11,436 nucleotides of DNA from Thermaerobacter marianensis (GCA_020723725.1 DYIG01000003.1:18222-29657), one strand, 5' to 3'. Counted from the stretch's first letter, positions 1-6,381 are shown. A program made the numbers and translations. Notes: a model not told the origin generated them from the sequence alone.

Positions 1-16
1 ATTTAATTTATTACTC

Positions 17-22
17 GGAGGT
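17..22 (+). promoter_or_regulatory. Ribosome binding site of dnaN
   Basis: GGAGGT lies 11 nt before the ATG at 34. It is a strong Shine-Dalgarno match and supports that start. The window begins too close upstream to show dnaA, oriC boxes or the operon promoter. Confidence 0.75.
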
Positions 23-33
23 AGAAGAAAAAT

Positions 34-1149
34 ATGAAATTCACGATCGATAACACGATTTTCGCCTCTGCACTCCAGCATGTATCAAGGGCCATACCTA
101 ACAGAACAACACTCCCTGTTTTATCAGGCGTACTCCTATCAGCCCGGGACTCAAAACTTAAACTGGTAGCAACAGATCTTGAACTGGCTATTGAAACCCA
201 TATTCCTGCAAACGTTGCACAGGAAGGGGATATTGTCTTGCCCGCCCGTTACCTGAGCGAACTTGTGAGAAGGATACCCGGAGGTCTATTGGATTTTGAG
301 AAAACTGAAAACGGTTCAAGTGTGTCCATTCGCTGGGGCAGGTCGGAGTACATAATCAACGGACACCCGGTTGATCAATTTCCGTCACTCCCGCAGTTGG
401 ACAAAACCGCGGAGATAACCCTCCCGTGGCAAGAGCTGACCACCGTTTTGGGCGGCTCGTTATTCGCGGCATCACAGGAGGAAATCCGTGCGGTACTTAC
501 CGGTCTTTATGTAACTATAGGTGATAACCGTTTACAGGCGCTTAGTACGGATGGCTTCCGTATTGCGTACAGACAGACTTCAGTCCCCGCGTCACAAGAT
601 CAAATCTCAATGATTATTCCTGGCAAAAACGTATCTGAACTCCTCCGTCTGCCTGCCGAACAGAACATTAAGGTCAAAGCAGGTGAAAATCAGGTATTTT
701 TTGACCTGGGGGAAATCAAATTTGTTTCGAGGCTGCTGGATGGGACCTATCCACCCGTTTTGGAGCTTATACCACGTGAATATCGTGTCAGGATCAAAGC
801 AGGGCGTCAGGCGCTTCAGGATGTCTGTGAACGGGCCTCCCTTTGCACCGACCCTCGTGAGAAGGCGCAATCTTTGAATCTTAAATGGAACGAGGAGACC
901 CTTTACGTAACAGCAAGCTCCCCAACCCTTGGGGTAATACGAGAGGAATTACCAATACATGCTGAGGGCGAAAAATTTGAGATAATATTCAATGCACGGT
1001 ATCTAATTGAGGGGTTGAAGAGCGCCCGGGCAGAAGAAGTCGTCTTGGAGCTCAGCGGTCCTTTGACAGCAGCCAGGCTTACTGCGCCCGGTGATGATGG
1101 TTTTCTTTACATCATAATGCCCATGAAACCCAATGAGGGGTCTATCTGA
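34..1149 (+). CDS. dnaN: DNA polymerase III subunit beta (sliding clamp)
   Basis: Encodes the ring-shaped processivity clamp that tethers DNA polymerase III to DNA and recruits other replication and repair proteins through its peptide-binding pocket. The 371-residue product has the normal length. It shows the three-fold repeated clamp architecture: domain 1 about residues 1-120 (opening MKFTIDNTIF, then LPVLSGVLL and ATDLELAIE), domain 2 about 128-245 (LQALSTDGFRIAYRQ), and domain 3 about 247-371, ending in the family-typical YIIMPMKPN. The ATG start has a good ribosome binding site. It is followed without a gap by the S4-domain gene, whose start codon is the base after this stop (TGA 1147-1149), so the two are probably translationally coupled. 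The order dnaN-yaaA-recF-gyrB is the conserved origin cluster of Gram-positive bacteria. No abnormal features were seen. Confidence 0.97.
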   Translation: MKFTIDNTIFASALQHVSRAIPNRTTLPVLSGVLLSARDSKLKLVATDLELAIETHIPANVAQEGDIVLPARYLSELVRRIPGGLLDFEKTENGSSVSIRWGRSEYIINGHPVDQFPSLPQLDKTAEITLPWQELTTVLGGSLFAASQEEIRAVLTGLYVTIGDNRLQALSTDGFRIAYRQTSVPASQDQISMIIPGKNVSELLRLPAEQNIKVKAGENQVFFDLGEIKFVSRLLDGTYPPVLELIPREYRVRIKAGRQALQDVCERASLCTDPREKAQSLNLKWNEETLYVTASSPTLGVIREELPIHAEGEKFEIIFNARYLIEGLKSARAEEVVLELSGPLTAARLTAPGDDGFLYIIMPMKPNEGSI

Positions 1150-1374
1150 TTGCGCCGGATAGAGATAAAAACTGATTCCATTAAGCTTGATTCGTTTTTG
1201 AAGTGGGCAGGGGTAGTCGAAACTGGTGGCCAGGCTAAATTTTATGTGGCTGAAGGAAAGATTCAGGTTAATGGTGAAAAGGAAATAAGGCGCGGCCGCC
1301 AGTTGTTCCCGGGGGACATCGTTTCCATCGAAGGGTTTGGGGAGTACACGATTGAAGGTGGTCGGAGGGATTAA
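1150..1374 (+). CDS. yaaA: S4-domain RNA-binding protein YaaA (RlbA-like)
   Basis: A 74-residue protein made almost entirely of one S4 RNA-binding domain, with the characteristic pattern LDSFLKWAGVVETGGQAK, then VNGEKEIRRGRQLFPGD (about residues 14-57). In Firmicutes this small gene sits invariably between dnaN and recF. Family knowledge links it to RNA or ribosome binding, but its precise role is poorly defined. The start is TTG at 1150, immediately after the dnaN stop, with GAGGGG at 1135-1140 as ribosome binding site (9 nt spacing). It ends 3 nt before recF. It is basic, as expected of a nucleic-acid binder, and has no membrane segment. The function in this organism is inferred only from family and position. 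Confidence 0.93.
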   Translation: MRRIEIKTDSIKLDSFLKWAGVVETGGQAKFYVAEGKIQVNGEKEIRRGRQLFPGDIVSIEGFGEYTIEGGRRD

Positions 1375-1377
1375 AGC

Positions 1378-2538
1378 GTGTTTCTTTCCAGGCTCCACCT
1401 GCGCGGATTTCGCACTTATGATTCCCTAACTGTCGAATTGGGCCCCGGTGCAACAATTTTGCACGGATCGAACGCCAGCGGCAAAACCAATTTACTTGAG
1501 GGCATAATGGTGCTGGCCACGGGTCGTTCCCCTCGGACACCGAGGGATGCCGATCTCATTCAAAAAGGCAAGGATTCCTTTTACCTTAAAGGTCTGGTAG
1601 AACGCCGACCAGCCCCCCTTACGTTAGAAGTAGCAGTTGAAAGTGGCAAAAAGAAGGCTGTTAGAATCAACGGTAAATCAGGAAGCTTGATGTCCGTGCT
1701 TAATCATTTCCCTGTTATCTACTTTTCACCCGATGAAATTGGCATTGTCAGTGGCGCTCCAGCCCGGAGGCGAAATTTTATAGACGATCTCTGCAATTAC
1801 GTTGAACCATCTTACATCCATAATCATGTTCAATACCGTTACGTCTTAGAACAGAGGAATGCCCTGCTTCGAAATATCAGGGAAGGGCGGGAATCCAAAA
1901 ACCTTTTGAATCTTTGGGACGAACAGTTCATCAACTATGGAGCCGCTGTGCTTGCAAGCCGCCTGCGTGTAACTGCCCGGCTGAATAAAGCGGTCAAAAA
2001 GGAATACGCCTTCATCTGTCCGGATGAAAAACCGGGGGTATTTTACCGCTCCACTATACGTGGCCTTGCGGAACTTGCACATGAGGACCTGGACCTGGAA
2101 AATATCCCTCAATTGTTTCAACAAACACTGGAGGGTTTACAAGATGAAGAAACCTTCAGAGGTTTTACGATAGCGGGCCCTCATCGTGACGATCTCTATT
2201 TGAATATAGATGGTTTTGATTCACGTTTCTTTGCTTCTCAGGGCCAGATGAGATCGCTGCTCCTGGCCCTTAAGTTGGCGGCTACGACCCTGATCCGGGA
2301 ATCCACCGGGAACCAGCCGGTTCTCCTGCTCGATGATGTTCTTTCAGAATTCGATTCGCTCAGGCGGCGGAGCCTCTTGAGCAGGCTTGACCAGTATGAG
2401 CAGGTTATAATCACCTGTGCCGATATCTCCGAAGTACATCGGGATATAGCAAGCAAAAAAGCCATGTATCATGTTATGAAGGGGGGTCAGGTCATTGTTC
2501 CCTTCGAAGCGGGGGATGGGTACCCAGCCTCTCTCTGA
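1378..2538 (+). CDS. recF: DNA replication and repair protein RecF
   Basis: An SMC/ABC-like ATPase that, with RecO and RecR, loads RecA at single-strand gaps and stalled forks. The 386-residue product has all ATPase signatures: Walker A GSNASGKT (residues 30-37), the RecF motif AGPHRDD (266-272), ABC signature region FASQGQMRS (285-293) and Walker B VLLLDDVLSEFD (about 315-326). The N-terminal strand (LSRLHLRGFRTYDSL) is typical. The Ala in Walker A is normal in Gram-positive RecF. The start is GTG at 1378, with GGAGGG at 1364-1369 (8 nt spacing). It is somewhat longer than the usual 360-370 residues because of a C-terminal tail after MYHVMKGGQV, and that tail is where the next gene begins in another frame. 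Confidence 0.96.
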   Translation: MFLSRLHLRGFRTYDSLTVELGPGATILHGSNASGKTNLLEGIMVLATGRSPRTPRDADLIQKGKDSFYLKGLVERRPAPLTLEVAVESGKKKAVRINGKSGSLMSVLNHFPVIYFSPDEIGIVSGAPARRRNFIDDLCNYVEPSYIHNHVQYRYVLEQRNALLRNIREGRESKNLLNLWDEQFINYGAAVLASRLRVTARLNKAVKKEYAFICPDEKPGVFYRSTIRGLAELAHEDLDLENIPQLFQQTLEGLQDEETFRGFTIAGPHRDDLYLNIDGFDSRFFASQGQMRSLLLALKLAATTLIRESTGNQPVLLLDDVLSEFDSLRRRSLLSRLDQYEQVIITCADISEVHRDIASKKAMYHVMKGGQVIVPFEAGDGYPASL

Positions 2539-3124
2539 TACTTTGAACAACCTCATTTCACGACTCGGTCTACTAGGCCGGATTCACGAGGAAATGTTCA
2601 TCCTTTTGTGGCCTGGCGTAGTTGGGAGAGAGATCTCACGGAACACTCGCCCGCTAAAGGTAAAGGACGGGGTGATGACCGTCAGAGTACGGAACTCGGT
2701 TTGGGCGGCCCAACTATCTTTTCTAAAGGACGATATCATTGGGAAGTTGGCGGAAAAGACAGGGAAGTCGTCTCTTCGCGATATAAGGTTTATTGTTGGT
2801 GATATACTGAATGACGAAAATGATGAGGTTCCTGGTGGCTTGAGGTTCGAGAGGTTACAAACCAGGCCGGCAAATCACACAAAGGTTAACCCGGCTCTTA
2901 TTGATGTTATAAGCGAATCGGTTGGGGATCCGTCCGTTAGGAGTGTTTTCCTAAGGGCTGTATCCTCACATGCCCGCCTTAAGGAGGCACGGCTTTGCAG
3001 GGGATGGAAGCCATGTGCTGCATGCGGAGCAATACACCCGCGTGGACCGTACCTCTGTACACCCTGCCGAACTACACTCCGTAGAAAGGGGCCAATTGCC
3101 GATGTCGGAAGAAGTAGCAGTTGA
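2516..3124 (+). CDS. DUF721 (DciA-like) protein with C-terminal zinc ribbon
   Basis: A 202-residue protein whose N-terminal ~95 residues match the DUF721 family (SDTLNNLISRLGL, LLWPGVVG, NTRPLKVKDGVMTVRVRNS, WAAQLSFLKDDI). DUF721 is the core of DciA, a loader or regulator of the replicative helicase in many bacteria, and it lies beside recF/gyrB in many Firmicutes. The C-terminus adds a probable zinc ribbon of two Cys-x2-Cys pairs (C167/C170 and C181/C184) within GWKPCAACGAIHPRG...CTPC, then a basic tail. I chose ATG 2516, which begins the conserved region and overlaps the recF end by 23 nt. An alternative is TTG 2495, which has a G-rich ribosome binding site at 2478-2486 and adds 7 residues. 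The 3' end overlaps gyrB by 23 nt. A role in helicase loading here is inference. Confidence 0.85.
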   Translation: MGTQPLSDTLNNLISRLGLLGRIHEEMFILLWPGVVGREISRNTRPLKVKDGVMTVRVRNSVWAAQLSFLKDDIIGKLAEKTGKSSLRDIRFIVGDILNDENDEVPGGLRFERLQTRPANHTKVNPALIDVISESVGDPSVRSVFLRAVSSHARLKEARLCRGWKPCAACGAIHPRGPYLCTPCRTTLRRKGPIADVGRSSS

Positions 3125-5048
3125 GGAGAAAATAAACCCAACAGGGTATGATGCAGAACAGATCCAGGTGCTTGAAGGGCTTGAAGCCGTGCGGCGCCGA
3201 CCCGGGATGTATATTGGCAGCACGGACAGCAGAGGGCTCCATCACCTGGTCCACGAGATCGTTGATAATAGCGTGGACGAAGCGCTTGCTGGTTATTGCA
3301 CCCGTATCGACGTCATTCTCAGACGCGATGGAGGCGTTACGGTAATAGATAATGGCCGTGGCATTCCCGTGGCTATTCACCCGAAGATGGGGCGGCCCGC
3401 GGTAGAGGTTGCCTTGACCGTCCTTCACGCCGGGGGTAAGTTCAGCGGCCAGGGTTACAAAGTGAGTGGCGGCCTTCACGGAGTAGGTGTATCTGTTGTT
3501 AATGCCCTTTCTGAGCGTCTCGTGGTGGAGGTCAAAAGGGATGGCGGGTATTTCAAACAGACCTACCGGCGAGGCGCACCTGTATCTGATCTTGAGAGGG
3601 TTGCGGATTCAGATCAAACGGGTACAACTATAACTTTTCATCCGGACCCGGAGATTTTCAAGGAAACAACCGAATTCAAGTTCGAGGTGTTGGCCCAGAG
3701 ACTGAGGGAACTGGCCTTTTTGAACAAAGGGTTGGCTATCAACCTATCTGACGAACGCACAGGTGAGGAATCTCGGTTCCTGTTTCACGGGGGAATTGTA
3801 TCCTTTGTTCAACACTTGAACCGAAACAAGCAGCCCCTGTTCCCGAACCCTATTTACTTTATAGCCAAACGAGATGACTGCGAAGTGGAGATAGCCATGC
3901 AGTACACCAATGGCTACGCGGAAAGCCTCTTCTCCTTTGCCAATAACATACATACCCAGGAGGGTGGGACGCACGAGGTTGGTTTTAAGACCGCCCTTAC
4001 CAAGGTTGTCAACGAATATGCCAGGAAAAACGGGATCATCAAAGGCTCACAGGATAACCTTTCGGGGGAAGACATCCGTGAAGGCCTGACGGCCCTGATT
4101 TCTGTGAAGATAACAGACCCTCAATTTGAGGGACAGACCAAGACCAAGCTGGGGAATAGCGAGGTCAGGGGTATCGTTGAATCGATTATGGGGGAAGGGT
4201 TGTCTATCTTCCTGGAGGAGAACCCTTCGGTTGCGAAGATCATTGTTGAGAAGGCTCTTACGGCTGCGCGGGCACGCGAGGCCGCCAGGAAGGCGCGTGA
4301 ACTCACACGGCGCAAGGGCGCTTTAGAGATCACCGCACTCCCGGGTAAACTGACTGACTGCATCGTCCGTGACCCTTCAGAGGCAGAAATCTTTATAGTT
4401 GAGGGTGACTCTGCCGGTGGTTCAGCCAAACAAGGCCGGGATCGGCGGACTCAGGCCATTCTCCCGCTAAGGGGCAAGGTCTTAAACGTGGAGAAGGCAC
4501 GCCTGGACAAGATCCTCGGGCATGAGGAAATCAGGGCCATCATTACCGCACTGGGGACAGGCATAGGTGAGGATTTCGACCTGACCAAAGCGCGTTACCA
4601 CAAGACGGTCATCATGACGGATGCTGATGTGGACGGGAGTCACATCCGAACACTCCTCCTCACTTTCCTGTACAGGTATATGAAAAAACTCATTGAGGCC
4701 GGCTATGTTTATATCGCCCAGCCGCCCCTTTATAAAATCTCTGCAAAAAAAGGGAAGGCTGAGCGATATGCCTATTCGGATTCACAAAGGGACACCTTCA
4801 TAAATGAATTGGGCGGTCTCGATAAGGTAACAATCCAGCGTTACAAAGGTCTTGGCGAGATGAATGCCGAGCAGCTCTGGGAGACCACCATGAACCCCGC
4901 GACCAGGACCCTATTGCAGGTGCAGGTTGAGGATGCTATCGCCGCAGACGAAATCTTCACCACTCTTATGGGCGAAAAGGTTGAGCCGCGAAGGGAATTC
5001 ATTCAGTCCCATGCACATGATGTTCGTAACCTGGATACCATCGGTTAG
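3102..5048 (+). CDS. gyrB: DNA gyrase subunit B
   Basis: The ATPase/TOPRIM subunit of DNA gyrase, which with GyrA introduces negative supercoils. The 648-residue length is typical of Gram-positive GyrB without the long proteobacterial insert. Visible in order: GMYIGST (35-41); GHKL ATPase residues E52 and N56 (HEIVDNSVDEA); DNGRGIP (83-89); GGLHGVGVS (123-131); the transducer lysine in QTKTKLGN (345-352); TOPRIM EGDSAGGSA (434-442) with metal ligands D507 and D509 in TDADVDG; and the C-terminal RYKGLGEMN. I chose ATG 3102, which has AAAGGGG at 3085-3091 (10 nt spacing) and gives the usual N-terminus; longer in-frame upstream starts run through the DUF721 gene. gyrA is absent downstream: the next gene is convergent and ends 3 nt away, with no clear terminator between. 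Confidence 0.97.
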   Translation: MSEEVAVEEKINPTGYDAEQIQVLEGLEAVRRRPGMYIGSTDSRGLHHLVHEIVDNSVDEALAGYCTRIDVILRRDGGVTVIDNGRGIPVAIHPKMGRPAVEVALTVLHAGGKFSGQGYKVSGGLHGVGVSVVNALSERLVVEVKRDGGYFKQTYRRGAPVSDLERVADSDQTGTTITFHPDPEIFKETTEFKFEVLAQRLRELAFLNKGLAINLSDERTGEESRFLFHGGIVSFVQHLNRNKQPLFPNPIYFIAKRDDCEVEIAMQYTNGYAESLFSFANNIHTQEGGTHEVGFKTALTKVVNEYARKNGIIKGSQDNLSGEDIREGLTALISVKITDPQFEGQTKTKLGNSEVRGIVESIMGEGLSIFLEENPSVAKIIVEKALTAARAREAARKARELTRRKGALEITALPGKLTDCIVRDPSEAEIFIVEGDSAGGSAKQGRDRRTQAILPLRGKVLNVEKARLDKILGHEEIRAIITALGTGIGEDFDLTKARYHKTVIMTDADVDGSHIRTLLLTFLYRYMKKLIEAGYVYIAQPPLYKISAKKGKAERYAYSDSQRDTFINELGGLDKVTIQRYKGLGEMNAEQLWETTMNPATRTLLQVQVEDAIAADEIFTTLMGEKVEPRREFIQSHAHDVRNLDTIG

Positions 5049-5051
5049 GAA

Positions 5052-5453
5052 TTACTGCGTGGAGAGGGGACCCCTCCATGCGGCCATCCCACCTATCATA
5101 TTCCATATGTTATCGTATCCGCGGGACACGAGGAATTCCGCTGCCATTCTGCTTGTGTGGCCGGAGTAGCAGACTAAGACGACCTTTTTATCACGCCCTA
5201 TAGCATCTATCCGGTCTCTAAGGCTGTCCATCGGGACATTGATCGCCCCGGCAATATGGCCCCTGTTGTAGCTGGCGGCATCGCGGATGTCGATCACCTG
5301 GTATTCGTCTCCGTTTTCCAGGGCAGCTTGCAGTTCTGATGCCGAAATGTCATTGTAAGCAACCTGTTTCTTAGCCCTATCGCGCAACAGCCAAAACCCC
5401 ATTACCATCACCACCATTAAAATTATCCATACGAATAGACGTTTACCCGACAT
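5052..5453 (-). CDS. Membrane-anchored single-domain rhodanese
   Basis: A 133-residue protein with an N-terminal hydrophobic anchor (residues about 6-23, preceded by MSGKR), so the catalytic domain is expected outside the cytoplasm. The rest is one rhodanese domain: VIDIRD (53-58), GHIAGAINVP (65-74), the active-site loop CYSGHTSR with the persulfide-forming C95, and the closing GGMAAWRG (121-128). Rhodaneses move sulfane sulfur (or selenium) through a Cys persulfide. The ATG has a strong ribosome binding site (AAGGAGAGA, about 5461-5469). It lies 24 nt downstream of the putative selenoprotein gene on the same strand and in the same reading frame, so the two are almost certainly one operon. 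The active-site loop has Thr where many rhodaneses have Arg, which may shift substrate preference. The physiological donor and acceptor are unknown. Confidence 0.9.
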   Translation of the reverse strand: MSGKRLFVWIILMVVMVMGFWLLRDRAKKQVAYNDISASELQAALENGDEYQVIDIRDAASYNRGHIAGAINVPMDSLRDRIDAIGRDKKVVLVCYSGHTSRMAAEFLVSRGYDNIWNMIGGMAAWRGPLSTQ

Positions 5454-5477
5454 AACGGAATCTCTCCTTAAGGCAGT

Positions 5478-5822
5478 TCAGGGCATCGCCAGCCAGCGAA
5501 TATATAACTGATAGGATATGGACCCGGCCATTACGGTTGTTGCGACCCAGAGAAGCCTCCTTTGCAACAGGGAAGGATGCCGTGATTTTCGCACGATGAT
5601 ATGTGAGGCTAACACCGCTAGCACCCCCAACCCGATAAGCCACCACTGATATCGGAACGCCATCGCGGTTGCACCAAATGCTATCCCGCTCAGACCGAGC
5701 GGAACTATAAGCGCTGGGGCCAGTCAGGTGACGCAAGAGAGAAATGAAAGGAAGACCGCCAGCCAGCTAGTGGCGCCCTCCTTCCTTCCGAAGTGCCCTG
5801 TGATGTTATTGTCCGGATCCAT
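5478..5822 (-). CDS. Putative MerT-like membrane selenoprotein (in-frame TGA read as Sec)
   Basis: Translating from ATG 5822 gives 114 residues if the in-frame TGA at 5726-5724 (codon 33) is read through. The start has AAGGGGGTG at 5833-5841 as ribosome binding site, 10 nt upstream. The product is very hydrophobic: helix region about 19-53 containing C30-V-T-U33-L-A-P, then WWLIGLGVLAVLASHIIV (60-77), then a third helix about 90-111. The pattern Cys/Sec-x2-Pro-x6-LGLSG matches the first helix of MerT-type mercuric transport proteins, where a reactive Cys pair sits at this position; the TGA replaces the second Cys. A SECIS-like hairpin follows the TGA at the correct distance. It is the first gene of an operon with a rhodanese. 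Other minus-strand genes are not available for comparison of TGA use, but neighbouring genes use TGA as an ordinary stop. The alternative is a nonsense mutation or sequencing error; ordinary gene calling would give only the last 61 residues (from ATG 5663). Confidence 0.75.
5683..5705 (-). promoter_or_regulatory. Putative bacterial SECIS element
   Basis: On the minus-strand transcript, 27 nt lie between the UGA codon and a 5-nt loop GGUCU. The loop is closed by six perfect pairs (CCGCUC with GAGCGG), extended by U-G, U-A and G-U pairs to 9 bp. The bacterial SECIS consensus asks for a hairpin with the apical loop about 16-37 nt after UGA and at least one G among the first two loop bases; both hold. 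The GGUCU loop resembles the SelB-binding loop of E. coli fdhF (AGGUCU). It lies inside the coding region, as in other bacteria. Confidence 0.72.
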
Positions 5823-5877
5823 ATGGCCATTTCACCCCCTTCATTTTCGCAGTGGCTGAGCCATTGAAAACTCTGCA

Positions 5878-5910
5878 ATTATAATAATATGTTACCCCCG
5901 GGGGTATCAA
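5878..5910 (-). promoter_or_regulatory. Promoter of the selenoprotein-rhodanese operon
   Basis: Reading the minus strand, TTGATA (5910-5905) serves as -35. TATTAT (5886-5881) is -10 at 18 nt spacing, within the longer run TATTATTATAAT; a perfect TATAAT at 5883-5878 lies at 21 nt. The predicted transcript starts about 50 nt before the ATG at 5822. The spacer contains a G/C palindrome annotated separately. Confidence 0.6.
5893..5906. promoter_or_regulatory. Palindromic operator, CsoR/CstR-type
   Basis: TACCCCCGGGGGTA is a perfect 14-bp palindrome lying exactly between the -35 and -10 of the minus-strand promoter, where bound repressor would block RNA polymerase. A TACCC...GGGTA inverted repeat of C and G tracts is the kind of site bound by CsoR-family repressors (copper-sensing CsoR, nickel-sensing RcnR, persulfide-sensing CstR). 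The assignment is by resemblance; no such regulator gene lies in the window. Confidence 0.6.
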
Positions 5911-5949
5911 GGAATTTTGCGCCATGGGATTTTGAGACACGGGCAAGTT

Positions 5950-5985
5950 TTGACTTGACGTTTACCCTTGTTGATAGGCTATAAT
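5950..5985 (+). promoter_or_regulatory. Promoter of tRNA-Asp
   Basis: TATAAT at 5980-5985 is a perfect -10, 18 nt before the mature tRNA. TTGACG at 5955-5960 is the best -35, with a slightly long 19-nt spacer; an overlapping TTGACT begins at 5950. It diverges from the selenoprotein operon promoter. Confidence 0.6.
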
Positions 5986-6003
5986 CATCATGCTGATTTG
6001 CGC

Positions 6004-6079
6004 GGAGGCGTGGTGTAGTGGTTAACACACCGGTCTGTCACACCGGAGATCGCGAGTTCGATCCTCGTCGCCTCCGCCA
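6004..6079 (+). tRNA. tRNA-Asp (anticodon GTC)
   Basis: A full 76-nt cloverleaf. Acceptor GGAGGCG pairs with CGCCTCC, the D stem is GTGT/ACAC, and the anticodon stem CCGGT/ACCGG has loop CTGTCAC and anticodon GTC at 6037-6039. The T arm is GCGAG-TTCGATC-CTCGT, the discriminator is G, and the terminal CCA is encoded. It stands alone with its own promoter and a probable terminator. Confidence 0.97.
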
Positions 6080-6103
6080 TTATTATCAAGGCTTTCCTTT
6101 CTG

Positions 6104-6135
6104 GGTTTGGCTGTAGTTCCAAACCTTTCTTATTT
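6104..6135 (+). terminator. Probable Rho-independent terminator of tRNA-Asp
   Basis: GGTTTGG (6104-6110) and CCAAACC (6119-6125) form a 7-bp stem with an 8-nt loop, followed by the T-rich TTTCTTATTT. The stem is only moderately stable and the T tract is broken by a C and an A. Part of the 3' arm (AGTTCCAAAC) is repeated at 6142-6151 and could form an alternative pairing. Confidence 0.55.
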
Positions 6136-6381
6136 CAGGCCAGTTCCAAACTTGATTAGCAAAGTTTCATGCCGGTCGCCCCGTCCTCGATTGCCGTAGC
6201 TATCCATGTCCGCATAGCGTAATGAGACGTTAACTATTCTTCCATAGCTAAGAATAATCAAATTTATATGAACGTTTTTTATGGATATAAAAATAAAAAT
6301 TAAATAAGGCGAAAACAGGTTATGAATTCCATTTGTGCGGGTAATAAGGCTAATTAGTTTTGAAACAAGGAGGAATGTCGC
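6136..6381 (+). other. Intergenic leader upstream of the chemoreceptor gene
   Basis: No gene is seen here. It holds the second copy of AGTTCCAAAC (6142-6151; first copy 6115-6124), a perfect 7-bp inverted repeat TATTCTT/AAGAATA (6235-6241 and 6250-6256, 8-nt loop), a very A/T-rich stretch at about 6255-6306, and the chemoreceptor ribosome binding site AAGGAGG (6367-6373). I could not identify a convincing sigma-A or motility-sigma promoter or a known riboswitch. Confidence 0.5.

Noticed and set aside
1465..1491. Walker A variant GSNASGKT in RecF as an abnormal ATP site
   Set aside because: The G-x4-GKT pattern is complete, and Ala at this position is seen in other Gram-positive RecF proteins.
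3072..3479. A 135-codon minus-strand ORF opposite gyrB
   Set aside because: It is a shadow of the GyrB ATPase-domain coding sequence with no recognisable domain or ribosome binding site.
5055..5076. G/C-rich inverted sequence just after the gyrB stop as a terminator
   Set aside because: AGGGGACCCCT leaves no room for a loop and no T tract follows, so it is not a credible terminator; it is also inside the rhodanese coding region.
5724..5726. Treating the in-frame TGA as an ordinary nonsense mutation (pseudogene)
   Set aside because: It cannot be fully excluded, but the TGA falls exactly at a family Cys position in a Cys-x2-x context and is followed by a SECIS-like hairpin, while the rest of the frame is intact and well expressed by signals.
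5443..5736. A 97-codon minus-strand ORF overlapping the membrane protein gene in another frame
   Set aside because: It has low-complexity, Ser/Arg-rich content without domain features, while the competing frame gives continuous membrane helices, a good ribosome binding site and the SECIS-like element.
6235..6256. TATTCTT/AAGAATA inverted repeat as a terminator or riboswitch
   Set aside because: It is A/T-rich and weak, with no T run after it and no match to a riboswitch core I know; kept only as part of the intergenic description.
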